From: Anaeramoeba flamelloides
Lineage: Eukaryota > Metamonada > Anaeramoebidae
Assembly (NCBI GenBank): GCA_027625915.1
Contig: JANTQA010000048.1
Span: forward strand, 3,038,001 to 3,102,000
Reading direction: 5' to 3'
Length of the DNA stretch: 64,000 nucleotides
Shown here: piece after piece, positions 1 through 11,345 of the stretch
How positions within the stretch are numbered: the first letter of the stretch is position 1
How the letters are laid out: every line of letters starts with the position of its first letter
The notes under the pieces: model-generated
What the model was told of the DNA's origin: nothing
The model's database searches: none
Seen by the model: the letters and a program-made list of their open reading frames with translations, nothing else
Made by a program: the position numbers and the translations under genes

Positions 1-408
1 GGTAAGCGCGGAAGCCGTGTTTTGAATGAAGACGACATTTCATCAAACAAATGGGTCACAAAGCAGCCTAGAACTTTTTCACAATCACACCCCCATTCTC
101 GACAAAGAAATCAACGGAATTATGATAACAAAAATATTTCAAATTCGGATTCAAACTGGAACCAATCAAAAAATTATACCAATACGTCATCATCATCGTC
201 ATCTTCTTCCTCTTCAAATTCTTCTTCTTCTTCTCCCAAATTTGATAAAGCAAAATCTTTAGGTTCAAACCAAGAATATCCTTATTTAAAAAATAATTCT
301 GATAATTATTCTTCACTTTCAAAAAATGATCGAAATTATTCAAAAAAGGACCTTGAAAAGAAAAGAGATGAATTAAGACAAGACAGGGGCTGGAGAGATA
401 AATTATAA
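1..408 (+). CDS. C-terminal end of an unrecognised Ser/Asn-rich protein (5' partial)
   Basis: The reading frame is open from base 1 and closes at a TAA at 406-408, so this is the 3' end of a gene whose start lies outside the window. The visible 135 residues begin GKRGSRVLNEDD and are strongly hydrophilic. They carry a run of about 20 mostly Ser residues (bases 187-237), Asn/Tyr-rich spacers and a basic-acidic tail ending RQDRGWRDKL. There is no catalytic motif, membrane segment or recognisable fold. The composition suggests an intrinsically disordered tail, perhaps of an RNA-associated or regulatory protein, but that is inference. No ATG is needed in the window. The first six bases (ggtaag) resemble a splice donor, but the open frame through them argues that they are coding. 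Confidence 0.6.
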   Translation, partial: GKRGSRVLNEDDISSNKWVTKQPRTFSQSHPHSRQRNQRNYDNKNISNSDSNWNQSKNYTNTSSSSSSSSSSNSSSSSPKFDKAKSLGSNQEYPYLKNNSDNYSSLSKNDRNYSKKDLEKKRDELRQDRGWRDKL

Positions 409-3400
409 TTTTGTTTTATCATTTTTATTTTTTATTTTTTATTTTCACTTTTTTATTCTGCCTTTTTTAATTTTTCATTTTTTTTTTGATTTTTATGTTT
501 TTTTTTTTTTTTTTTGAATAATTTTATTATCAAATAAATATTTCTTTCCAAAAATAAATTTATTTTCGCAATCATTTTATGTTTTCGTGTATTGTTTTAG
601 CAGAACACTAAGGAAAGAACATTTAGCTGTTGGGGATAGATATTTCATAATATCAAAAAAAAAAAAAAATTTATTTTCAAATTTTTGCAATAGTTTAAAC
701 TGTTCTTTTTATTTTTAGTTTCAATTGTGAAATTCCATTAAAAGTTAAAAAAATTCTTAATTTTAATTTATTTAAATTTGTATCAACTTTAAAGTGAGAA
801 TTAATTTTATATTTTCTTTGAAATTTTTAAATTACTTTGTTGTTATCTTGATTTATTATGGTTTTTTTGATGTTATTTAAAAAATAAAATTGTTTTAAAG
901 ATTACTATGTAGTTCAAAAAAAGTTATCAACTTCTAAATGACATCTCAAATAAAGAACTTGATAAATAAAAACAATTCATAATTCTGAAAATTTCATAAA
1001 AGAATAAAAGTGAAAATATATCCTTTTTAAATAACTATCACCATTCTTTCACAAAAAAAGTGTGTTCCTGATTACTTTTTCAGTAAAAATGACAGTTTTC
1101 GGTATAAAATAAAAAATTATTAGAAAAATATATTTAGATTTGTAAAAGAATCGATATTTATAAGTAATCTCTATATTAATATGTTTTCTAGAATTTTTTA
1201 CATCAAGTTGAATGATTTATTAAAAAGTTTTATTGGAATTTCAGGATTGGAATTCCTAATTGGGTTTTCAAAACAAGCACACATATTAAATATCTATTGT
1301 TTTTTAATTGGTCTACTATAGTATCGAAAAAAATAATATATATGGTGTTCTTTTTTTGTTTTTTGTTCTAAAAAATCACTTATCAAGTTCTTGAATAAAC
1401 ACACAAGATTAGATATTTAGACTTTTTTATTTTAATAGGTTATTAGTAAATAATAAATAATTTGATGTTGAAATTACATATTTTTTCCGATCCAAATTAC
1501 TTTACTTTGGGAAAATTTTCTATTTTTACAGTTTTACCAAACAAATTATTAAAACAAAAAAAAAATAATAACTTTTCTATAAAATATTTGTATTTAAATT
1601 CTTGAATAATTGATTATAATTTTTTCAAAAAAAAATAATATTTGGTATTTAAATTCTATATTTCAAATCAATTTGGTAGTCCATTCTTCAAAACAAGTTA
1701 ATAAAAAAGATAACCTTATTCTTTTATTTCATAGTTATTTAATGTATAATTTATTGATTCACCTTACTTTCCATAATAACTATATTTAAATATTGAATTC
1801 TTTTTAAATGTTTCAAGAAATATGTTTATTATTCAGTAGTCCTGATAAATAGATTGTAATTTATATATTAATTTATTATTTATAAAAAGAAACTCAATTA
1901 CAAAAATATTATTATTCAAAACAAGAAAATTCGCCAGAAAAAAAATTTTGTTTTGAAATATTTTTTCTAACAATATATTAAATAAAATTAAGTTACATTT
2001 TATTAATCTTCTTGGGAATATTATGTATATATAAAAATAAAACAAATAAATATAAATTCAACATATTCAAAATTATGTTAAAGGTAAAATGTATAATTAA
2101 ATAGTTTTTTTTTTGTTATATCTCACAAAAGAATATTATTTAATCAAGGGTTGGATGTCACCATTCAAATTTGATATGGTTTTTCTATTTAAATGTGTTC
2201 AAATTGAATCATGTATTATTATTGTGTAAAAAAATCGATCATTATAAGCTTATTAAGGAATTAGAAAAAAAGAAATGAAAACAAAAAACAAAATAATATA
2301 AAATTATTTTTTTTAACAATATTATTTCTAAACTGGATGATCATCTATTTTTGAACTATTGTAAATAGTTTTAACTTTATCAAATAAAAAAAAAAATGAA
2401 ATTTAATTTGGTGTATATTTCAATCTGATATAAGCTAATAATTATATCAATTTTTTTAAAGTAGAGTTAAGAATAAAATAAAATAAAATTAGGAAGTAAA
2501 TAAAATTTTAACTTACAAATTTATTTTTTTTCAAATATTTTCTGTAATAATTTTTAAAAATTTCATTTATGTCAAAAATTATCTCTTTTTATATCTGGAT
2601 TTCGTATAAAGTTGATATAGGAATATTTTTGATTTTTATAAAAGATTTAAAATGAATTAATATGATTCCATTATCAAATAATTATTTAAAAATTGAAAAT
2701 TTTTTCTTTTCATGTGGGATTTTGGATTGTTTAAAATATTATTCTTTTTTAAATGGGGTTTATTGTATTCTTGGTAATTCTATGAAAGTGGTTTTTTCTT
2801 TTTCAAATTTCGATACTGTTATAGGTTGTAACAAGTTGAATATACGAAGAAGAAAGAAAATAATTTGAAAAAATTCTTAACAGGGTAAAAAATTATGAAT
2901 TTTTCTGATCTTGGGAACAATAAAATTTTATATTCCAAATTTCCTTCAAGTCTTGAAAAATTTTGAAGAAATATATTTAATTTTGCTGTTGAAATAATCA
3001 AATTTTTTTTTTCATCTTTTCAAAAGAAAAGTTATCAACCTTTCTCTCATTTATTCTAAAATTTCACTTTATTAAAAAAAACAATACAAAGAATAGAATT
3101 TGAAGACATAAAGAAATCCAAATCGATCTAATATTGATTTAATTATCTTTTGATTTTTATAAATAATTTATTTTAATACTTAATCAATTTTATATCTCAA
3201 ATTACAGTGGTTTTACTTTGCTAATATTGTACAGTGGCTGGTTGAAATAAAAAAAAGTCTTCCAAGTATTTTTGTTAGATTTGAAAAAAAAAAAATAACT
3301 GAAAGTTTTTTAATGATAAAAGAGTGGTCAAAATAGAATTTTATTGGTAAATTGAAAAATACATCCATTGTTGAATGATAAATAAAGATAAAAAAAAAAG

Positions 3401-3639
3401 TAATATCACTTTTTAGACCCAAACTTTGAATTCTAATTTAAGGTGTAAAAAAAAAAACAAAATACAGCACAAAAATTTTTAATTGGGTACAATAAGTTGT
3501 TCTAAAAAAAAATCTTTCAAAAAATATGCCTTAAATTTTATTACAAACCTCAGGTCTCAAAAGCGGTACTGTGTGTAATAGTTAGGAATGAAGAAAGCAC
3601 AAAAAGGGAAAGAATAGAAAAAAATAAAATGAAAATTTA
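409..3639. other. Intergenic, AT-rich, no gene seen
   Basis: About 3.2 kb between two genes facing each other's 3' ends. It holds A/T homopolymers and short chance frames only (for example 1833-2045 and 2662-2868, Phe/Ile/Asn/Lys-rich with no domain). A decayed copy of the TA-ended hairpin element lies near 3500-3590. No RNA gene was recognised. Confidence 0.6.
3500..3590. repeat. Relic of the ~200-bp TA-ended palindromic element (right arm)
   Basis: The stretch reading tatgccttaaattttatta, then acaaacctcaggtctcaaaa, then a tactgtgtgta-like end matches the right arm of the copies at 14065 and 15225 with many substitutions. The left arm is barely traceable. It is an old, degraded copy. Confidence 0.35.
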
Positions 3640-4854
3640 TTATTCTTCTGTAAGGAGAGTATATATATATTTGATTGCCTCTGTGGTTGTTAATGTCTCC
3701 TGATGTTTTACATCATTCCAAATTTGGGTTGTCAGTTTATGCCCAGAATTTTTCCATTTTGAAGAGGTGTATTCCAAAGAAACAAGGTTAATTGTTCCAT
3801 CACCATCGCTGTATTCCATTATGGGATCATCAGACATGTCATTCTTCTCAAATTTATATTTGATTGGGGTATTAATCCCCTTGGACCATATTAAGTGAGT
3901 GTCAACATTTGGGACTTTCAGCGAATTTACCTTTTTTATTACGCGGTCCCACATGATTTGTGCATTCTGGAGTTTCAAATTATTGACAATTAAAGATCCA
4001 AGATCTTTTATCGTGTAGTCACCCTCTGGGATTGAGACCAGGGTTGCGTCTGAATCCCAGAAGCTTGGGTTTGGTAACACCCAAAACGTGGTATCAGAGT
4101 GTTGTTCAAACACTCGTGCTACGCTATCGGGGACAAAGAACATGCCAAAATTGTCGCCCTGGGTGAGGCCATTGAAGGCTTGAACTGATCCAATCCAAGG
4201 ACCACTTCCCGCTATCCATGAATACACGTATTTGTCTTTCCACTCCTGCGAGACCTCAGACAAAAAATAGTTTGTCACAAGACAGCCAAGAGAATGGGAA
4301 GTGATCACCACTGCCTGAGAGCCAGATTTTGTGTAGGCCGTTTCCACAAGCTCTTTCATGTCTTCAATAAACGTGGCATTGACAGCGAAACGCCAATCGT
4401 ATGGTGCACCAAAAAGATTTGTCCCCTCAACATATCCCCCTTTTTTCAGAGAGTCGGTTAGTGGCTTTAAATATGTACTACCAAATGGCAAATCAGGATC
4501 CAGCTCATCAAACCCTGAAGTTGTTCCCCAGCCATGTGCCTGAACTTCGACTCCTGGTGTGTTGTAATACCATCCCGTTATTGGATCATATGTTGGTGTA
4601 AATTGGAACATGAAACAGTCCAAAAATTCAGGGATATAACGTGAAGGGGCAAGCCATGCACGCTCAAATTTGCCATCTGAGTCCTTTTCGCAATAGATGT
4701 GTGGCTGTGGAATCTTAATATCCAATTTCATATCAAGAATGGATCCTAGCATACCAGGCACAATGACTGTTGGGCGATTTACTTTCCCTTCAACTAATGA
4801 TAAAAGAACAATTGTTATTATCAGATAATGAAAGTTACTCAAAATCAATTTCAT
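3640..4854 (-). CDS. LCAT / group XV phospholipase A2-like acyltransferase (secreted or lysosomal)
   Basis: Single-exon gene of 404 residues, close to human lysosomal phospholipase A2 (412). Residues 1-23 form a signal peptide with a hydrophobic core. The VPGMLGS segment near residues 32-38 is the family's oxyanion-loop region. The nucleophile is Ser188 in the elbow SHSLG. Asp352 in GDGTIN and His384 in KHQE complete the triad. The Ser-Asp and Asp-His spacings (164 and 32) nearly match the mammalian enzyme (162 and 32). Cys55 and Cys80 probably form the conserved lid disulfide. The family moves acyl chains from phospholipids to water or to alcohol acceptors such as sterol or ceramide, in lysosomes or outside the cell. 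Substrate choice cannot be read here. The ATG at 4852-4854 directly precedes the signal peptide. No intron, no frameshift. Base composition is markedly richer in G+C than the flanks, as for the other intact genes. Confidence 0.93.
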   Translation of the reverse strand: MKLILSNFHYLIITIVLLSLVEGKVNRPTVIVPGMLGSILDMKLDIKIPQPHIYCEKDSDGKFERAWLAPSRYIPEFLDCFMFQFTPTYDPITGWYYNTPGVEVQAHGWGTTSGFDELDPDLPFGSTYLKPLTDSLKKGGYVEGTNLFGAPYDWRFAVNATFIEDMKELVETAYTKSGSQAVVITSHSLGCLVTNYFLSEVSQEWKDKYVYSWIAGSGPWIGSVQAFNGLTQGDNFGMFFVPDSVARVFEQHSDTTFWVLPNPSFWDSDATLVSIPEGDYTIKDLGSLIVNNLKLQNAQIMWDRVIKKVNSLKVPNVDTHLIWSKGINTPIKYKFEKNDMSDDPIMEYSDGDGTINLVSLEYTSSKWKNSGHKLTTQIWNDVKHQETLTTTEAIKYIYTLLTEE

Positions 4855-5544
4855 TTTTGTTTGCAGAATAAAGCGAAATATTTGGAAAAAAATATGATTT
4901 TTCTACTTGGAAAAAATTTCTAATTTTAATTTGAAAGGACGAAGTTGTAATCTCGACGAAATATTTTTGATAGGCAATGAGCCATACGATTTTTAATTTC
5001 TAATTTAAGCGTTATTTGAGTCATCAACTATTTTTTTATTTAATTTTTTTTGTTCGAGATTTTAAAATTAAGTTAAAAATTCTCGAAGGTGGTTTGAAAA
5101 AAGTGTGAACCCCGAATAATTATGATTAGAAAACATAGAATGGCCCACTTAAATTTTTTGATTGTTAAAGAAATTTTTTTTTCACTTTTTTTAAAATGAT
5201 GAGAGTAAATCAGTTAGAAATCAAGAACCAAGTGAATTATAAATTATTAAATTAATTTATTGGAAGAGAAAATCTGAAAACATTTTTCCTATACTTTTTT
5301 TTTTCCATAATTGTTTTATTGACATAATATGAAAAAATTGTTCAAGTTAAACTAAATTTATTTGAAATCTTTCGTTTGTTAATATCAACTCAAATTAAAA
5401 ATAATTCAAAACCCAAACAAGAAAATTTCTACTTCCACAAATAAAATTTTCCAAAATAAAATTTTCTCTATTTTTTACAATCCTATTGATATTGATCTTT
5501 TTAATTTTATTTGATTTTTTCTTTATTACTATAAAATTACAATT

Positions 5545-5680
5545 TAAGTTTGGAAATCTTTACTTGATTTTCCTTTTTGAAATTATTATGCTCAAGTTTT
5601 GAATAAAGCATTTTATGAAGTCAAGGTTAAGTAACTCTTGATAATTAGTTGTTCTTCAAAATATTCTATGTACTTGACTT
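5545..5680 (-). repeat. Dispersed repeat E, inverted relative to 58190-58310
   Basis: The reverse complement shares long matching stretches with 58190-58310, including attttgaagaacaactaatt, cttgacttcataaaatgctt and tcaaaaaggaaaatcaagta. The identity is far above what AT-rich background would give. No coding frame or terminal repeat was identified. Confidence 0.6.
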
Positions 5681-6954
5681 TAGGATAAGAAACAGTTCGA
5701 AGATTTATAAAAATGGAAATTGAAGTAAAAATTTATTGAAATTTATTAGAATTTATCAGTTGTATTTTAATAATTGTGTCAAAATTCTCCAAAAATAATC
5801 ATAATAGGGTTTTTCGGTTTAAACGGTGGGTTTTGATTAAAAAACACTTTAGAAGAGTTCAATTTTTGAATTCTTTAAGTTTCTTAAAAAAACACACAAA
5901 ACGTGATTTCCCTATAAAACTCATCAAAATTAAGAATACTTTAAACAGATTGAACAATTTTTAAGTTTTTTATAAAAAAATTAAAGTTAGGGGGTGTGAC
6001 CGAAAAAAAGGTAATAATTTCAAATTATCGTTAATATCAAAGGGGATTATAAAACTGTATTTTTTATCTCTTACTCAACACATTGTTGTTTATTATTAAA
6101 ATACTTGTTTAATAAAAAAATATTAATTTTTTTTTCAAAGCCTAATAAAAAAAAAAAATCTGAGTTTTGAAATTATAATTATTGGAAATATTTTTCTTAT
6201 TTCCAAAAGTGTTTAAATTTTATTCTTCGAAAAATATACAATATTTTATTTGATTTTTTCTTTTAAAAACAAAAAAAAATTATTGTTCATGAATTTTTTT
6301 TAATCAGATAACAAAACTTTTTGAATATAAGTAGGAATTTATAAGTTATTATCCAATTTGGAAATTGTAAAAAGGGCCCAGTTTAGTTAATGATATAATA
6401 TCTTTAAAATAATTAAATAATGTTTTACTTCAAAATGGGTATTTAATTCTTTCATTCGATTCGACAAAATTGAAGGTGACAATATCAAGTTATCAAATTG
6501 AGAAATTTTATTTCATTTGGAATCCTTTTTTATTATTTTATCAATACAAATTCGATTTTAATTAACTTGGTTAAGTCATTTACTAATGATGTAATTTCCA
6601 AAGAATTATTTTAGATAATTATGTTTATTAAATTGATTAAATAAGATTTGAATTTTCTTTATATACAATTTATTTCATTAGTATTTTTAAAATAATTATT
6701 TTACTATAAAATATTTGCAAAAAGTGGTGAAAAATATATTTTAAGGTGAATTTCTTCGGTAGTATAACAATTTGTATTTTGGGGATCATAATTAAGATGA
6801 AATATTAATATTGGTTGAATTGGTGGTTATTGTATTTATTTCAAAATATACACATTAAAATATTACACAACAATTATCTAAAAAATATGTTATTTTGTAT
6901 AAAGAAAAAAAGTTATGGTCAATTTCAATAAAATAGTATCTAATGTTGTTACAA

Positions 6955-7236
6955 TGCAGTTAGTTCCACTTTAAAGACAGAAAATTTCAACAAAATTTAA
7001 GGCACAAAGAAAAACCTCAAATTAAGGTCCAAAAAATATTGTCAGTTCCACTAATAATACACAAACTTTTAACAAAATTTAAGGCACAGAAAAATCCCAT
7101 ATTAAGGTACAATATTTAAATTCTACTAAAATAATTTGTGTAAAAAAATTTTTCAAAAAATGTGCTTTAATTTGAGATTTTTCTATGTGCCTTAAATTTT
7201 GTTGAAAGTTTGTGTCTTAAAAGTTAACATTGATCC
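6955..7236. repeat. Nested or tandem decayed TA-ended hairpin elements
   Basis: There are two left-arm-like segments: gcagttagttccacttta at about 6956, and gtcagttccac followed by acaaacttttaacaaa at about 7040. One right arm ends near 7236 (gtgccttaaattttgttgaa). Compared with 14065-14265 this is one copy inserted in, or duplicated next to, another, with extensive point decay. Confidence 0.55.
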
Positions 7237-9036
7237 ACAAATATTTTTTTAAGAATAAAAAACGTGATATCTTTTTTGTTATATTGAAAATATTATCAAG
7301 ATTTAACCATCTTAGGAAAATGATTTATTCAATCAAAATAAAAAAAAATACTCTCCTCCTTTTCCCCTTGAAAAATATCTTATCAAATAGAGTTTAGATT
7401 TTTTGGTATCTTTTTCTGAAGGTGGGGTGATTCTAGATCCATCATTATAAATTATAAGAAATAGAAATTTTTTTTTCTAAGATGAAGTTTTGTCCAGGAG
7501 TAATAAACCTTAAAAATAATTATTAAAGTTTGTAACAAAGTGCATAATTTTATAATAAGATAAAAAAAAAATTACATTATTCATTTTTAGGGTTTTAACA
7601 TTTAAATAGAAATTCATAAAAAAATTGTATTAAAGTAGATCTCCAATTTTAAAAATTGAAAAAATCCCAGGTTTAACCAATTTAAAAACAATGAGGTAAA
7701 AAATACTTTCAAATTTCTTTGACTTCTTCTCTTTTGAAATTTAATTTTTGTCTTTGTTCATTTCAAAAAAATAAACAAAATTTCTTGAATGGTGTAAGAG
7801 TAATTGAACTTTTGATCTTAAGATAGAAATTTAATTTACAATTTCATAAAGCACAATTTTAGAAGAGATAATCAATCTAAAGTCTTGTTAAATCTTATGG
7901 CAGGGTTGGAACTGCGACACTAAGGATCAATAAATGATTAATAACAATTTTGGAAATTAAAAGTATTTTATATGTATTGGGGAATTTAATCACATTTTAA
8001 AATAAATTTGTTACTCTTTTTGGAAATAACTTTATTGGAAAGAAAAATTGTATTTTTTAATTCGGTTGTTTATAATATGTCCTTAATAAAATTAAGCACT
8101 ATTTTTTTCTGATTAATATTTTACGAAATCTAGCTTCATACTTAATTCAATTAACCACTGGGATAAATTTTTTTAGAATAAAAACACTCTCAACTTTTGA
8201 ATATCAAAATTATTTTTTGAAATTACTGTGCACTTTTTTATTTTTTTTTTGAAAAATTGGGGTTGAGAAAAGTTTGAAATCAAAGAATAAGTTAATATAT
8301 TAAATTAGAATGCTTTTCCAGAGAGTTTATACTTTTAGTTTAACTTTTTTTTAATTTTACCATTTAAAACTAGAAAAAACAATTGAGGACCAAATTAGTG
8401 CCTTTTGTGAAAAGAAAATTCCCCATAATTTAGAATTTGTTTTAGTAAATGAGTTAAAACAAGAGAGTGTATCTAAAAATATACATAATTTCAAGTTCGA
8501 ATTCAATGATTTTGGCAAAAAATGTTTTCAAGAATAAGTTAAATTGAAACTTTATTTATTTTTATTTTTTCATTAAGTTTTTAAAATTGTATTAATGGAA
8601 AGTATTTGATCAGTTTTTCCATTTTTAGTGTTTTTTGGTTCGTAGGGACATATAATGAATTATTATTTCAAGTTAATTAATTTATTATTTTTAATTTTTT
8701 TTACCATAACCATTGGAGAACCAAAGTGAAACAGGTAAAAAACGATCAAACAGATTTATTATTGAAAACCATATTGAGAATTCTAAGTCAAATCAATTAA
8801 AGGAAGAATAAGTTAAAAGCAAACGAAAAAGAAATAAAAATAGTTTTAACAGTTTAAAATCATATTTATTTGGTCACAATATGATTTTTACAAATAGAGG
8901 TTTATTTATGATATTTTTTAAAATTATTTATTTGTCTAAATAAAAAACAATAAAAAAATAAAATTAAAGGAGAATTTTTAGAAACGGAAAAAATTAATTG
9001 AATTTTTAACTTTTTATAGGATCATAAATTGAGAGT

Positions 9037-11345
9037 TTAATCAATTTCTTCGATACCAACTTCTTCTTCTTCTTCTTTTTCTTCTTTTTCTTCGTTTTGT
9101 CCTCCAAACATTCCACCCATTCCTCCCATTCCACCCATTCCGCCCATTCCGCCCATTCCTCCCATTCCTCCCATTCCTCCCATTCCACCCATTCCTCCCA
9201 TTCCTTTAAACATTCCTTCCATTCCACCCATTCCACCCATTCCTCCCATTCCGCCCATTCCACCCATTCCACCTTGTTGGCCTCCTTTACTTTGGGTCTT
9301 TTTATAATATTCCATCATCAAAGCTTTAGTTGGTTCTTCGAGAGCTTTAGTTCTTTCTTCATAATCTTCTTTTGGTGCTTTATCACCTTCAGATGTTAAC
9401 CATTGAAGAGTTTCTTTGACAAGATTTTCGATTTTTTCGATATCTTCTTCTTTTTGTGTCTTCTTAACTTCTTCGTCCTTAAGAGCATTTTGGATAGATG
9501 CAAGATAACCTTCGAGGGCATTTTTGGCTTGAACTTTTTCTGTAAATTTCTTATCTTCTTCTTTGAATTTTTCAGCTTCTTTAACCATCTTTTCGATTTC
9601 TTCTTTAGATAATCTACCTCTTTCATTTTTGATTTGAATATCTTTTTTGTTACCTGTGGTCTTGTCATGAGCAGAGACGTTCATGATACCATTTTGATCG
9701 ATTTTAAAGGTTACTTCAATTTGAGGGACACCTCTTGGTGCAGGTGGGATACCTGTTAATTCAAATTTACCTAACAAGTTATTGTTTTTGGTTCTACCTC
9801 TTTCACCTTCAAAGACTTGGATCAAGACACCTGGTTGGTTGTCTGCATAAGTGGAGAAAATTTTGGATTTCTCTGTTGGGAGTGAGGTGTTTCTTTCGAT
9901 GAGAACGGTCATGATTCCACCGGCGGTTTCAATACCTAAAGATAATGGAGCAACATCAACTAAGATGATATCTTCAACAACTTCAGATTTGGATCCTCCC
10001 AAAATGGCACCTTGAACGGCGGCACCATAGGCAATAGCTTCATCTGGATTGATTTCGAGATTAAGTTCTTTGCCATTGAAGTATTGCTTCAATAATTGTT
10101 GGATTTTTGGAATTCTGGTAGATCCTCCAACTAAGACAACTTCGTCAACTTCAGATTTGGAGACCTTGGCGTCTCTAAGTACTCTGTCAACTGGATCTAA
10201 TGTCTTTTGGAATAAGGATCCACATAATTCTTCGAATCTAGCTCGAGAGAGGGTTGTTGAGTAGTCTCTTCCTTCGAAAAGAGAGTCAACGGAAATTGTG
10301 GCAAAGGTGGCATTGGACAAGGTTCTTTTTGCTCTTTCACATGCGGTTTTAAGCTTTCTCATGGCTCTTGGGTTTTTGGAGATTTCGCCTTCCAAGTTTC
10401 TGTTTTTTCTCTTGAAATCTTGGATACAGAAGTCTACCATTCTGTTATCAAAATCTTCTCCTCCAAGATGAGTATCACCAGCGGTTGATCTTACTTCAAA
10501 GATCCCTTCTTCAATTTCCAATAAGGAGACATCAAAGGTACCGCCACCAAGATCAAAGACTAAGACGTTTTTGGCATCTTCTTCGTTTTTTTTGTCCAAA
10601 CCATAGGCTAAGGCTGCAGCAGTTGGTTCGTTAATAATTCTTTTTACGTTTAATCCTTTGAGTGGTTGAAAATTGTGTTTTAAGAAAGTGGAAGAATAAA
10701 AATAAAAAAAAATATTTATAAAAAAGAAAGAAAAAGTAAAGTTGAGAATAAAAAAAAGATTTAGAAATTTGAAATAATAATAAAAAAAAAAAAAAAAAAA
10801 AAAAAAGAAAAAGAAAAAGAAAAAAAAAGCAAACCTGAAATAATTCCAGCATCTTTAGTTGCTTGTCTTTGAGAATCATTGAAATAAGCTGGTACAGTGA
10901 TGACTGCTTCAGAAACTTTTTTTCCGAGGTAACTTTCAGCGGTTTCTTTCATTTTGTTGAGGACCATTGAACTAATTTCTTCTGGTGCAAATACTTTTTT
11001 TTCTCCTCTAAACATTACTTCAACGTGTGGTTTTTTTCCTTCCTTTTCAACAACCTTGAAAGGCCATAATTGCATATCATTTTGGACAGTAGGATCGTCG
11101 AATTTTCTTCCGATCAATCTCTTGGCATCAAAGATGGTGTTTTCTGGGTTGTTAGCAACTTGTGTGTATGCAGATTCTCCGACGAGTCTTTCGTTTTCGG
11201 TAAATCCAACATAGGATGGGGTGGTTCTGTTACCCATAGAATTGGCAATGATTTCAACTCTGTCGTTTTGGAAAACACCGACACATGAGTATGTGGTTCC
11301 TAAATCAATTCCGATAATTTCTTTTCCAACTTCTTCTGTAGACAT
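9037..11345 (-). CDS. HSP70: Cytosolic HSP70 molecular chaperone, two exons
   Basis: Exon 1 is 11345-10835 and exon 2 is 10655-9037. Joined they encode 709 residues. The protein is an ATP-driven chaperone that binds exposed hydrophobic segments of client proteins. Exon 1 has the phosphate-binding [10 protein letters not shown] and the signature [15 protein letters not shown]. Exon 2 starts [20 protein letters not shown], then has [12 protein letters not shown] and [11 protein letters not shown], the substrate domain, and a helical lid. Absence of a signal peptide or transit peptide and the terminal EEID (a variant of the cytosolic EEVD tail that docks TPR co-chaperones) point to the cytosol. 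The length exceeds the usual ~650 because of a long Gly-Gly-Met tract at about residues 628-690. The intron falls after Ser170 in phase 1 and has a GTTTGC donor and an AAAG acceptor, unlike the GTAA donors and TAG acceptors of the other genes. The join is fixed by family conservation (SGLNVKRI). Confidence 0.96.
9109..9276 (-). repeat. 9-bp minisatellite encoding Gly-Gly-Met repeats in HSP70
   Basis: About eighteen tandem units of GGAATGGGN on the coding strand encode a Gly-Gly-Met tract. It is broken once by a FKGMGG-type spacer ([10 protein letters not shown]) that divides it into two blocks. Short GGMP or GGM repeats are normal in Hsp70 C-termini, but this tract is several times longer. 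The antisense frames across it (Ser-His and Trp-Glu repeats) are shadows. Confidence 0.9.
10656..10834 (-). other. HSP70 intron with atypical splice sites
   Basis: 179-nt phase-1 intron on the minus strand. The donor is TCAG|GTTTGC, followed by a long C/T-rich run, and the acceptor is ACTCAAAG|GATTAAAC. If retained, translation would stop after about 24 further codons (Leu/Phe/Ser-rich), leaving a 194-residue N-terminal fragment of the nucleotide-binding domain. Confidence 0.85.

Larger units (their letters stand above)
4855..9036. other. Intergenic, AT-rich, repeat debris
   Basis: About 4.2 kb between the 5' end of the acyltransferase gene and the 3' end of HSP70. It contains one copy of a dispersed repeat (5545-5680) and a nested pair of decayed TA-ended hairpin elements (6955-7236). 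The 62-codon frame at 5776-5964 starts at GTG, is Lys/Phe/Asn-rich and has no domain, so it is not called. Nothing else was supported. Confidence 0.55.

Noticed and set aside
9006-9399. Trp-Glu and Ser-His repeat frames over the end of HSP70
   Set aside because: They are alternative-frame and antisense readings of the Gly-Gly-Met minisatellite of HSP70.
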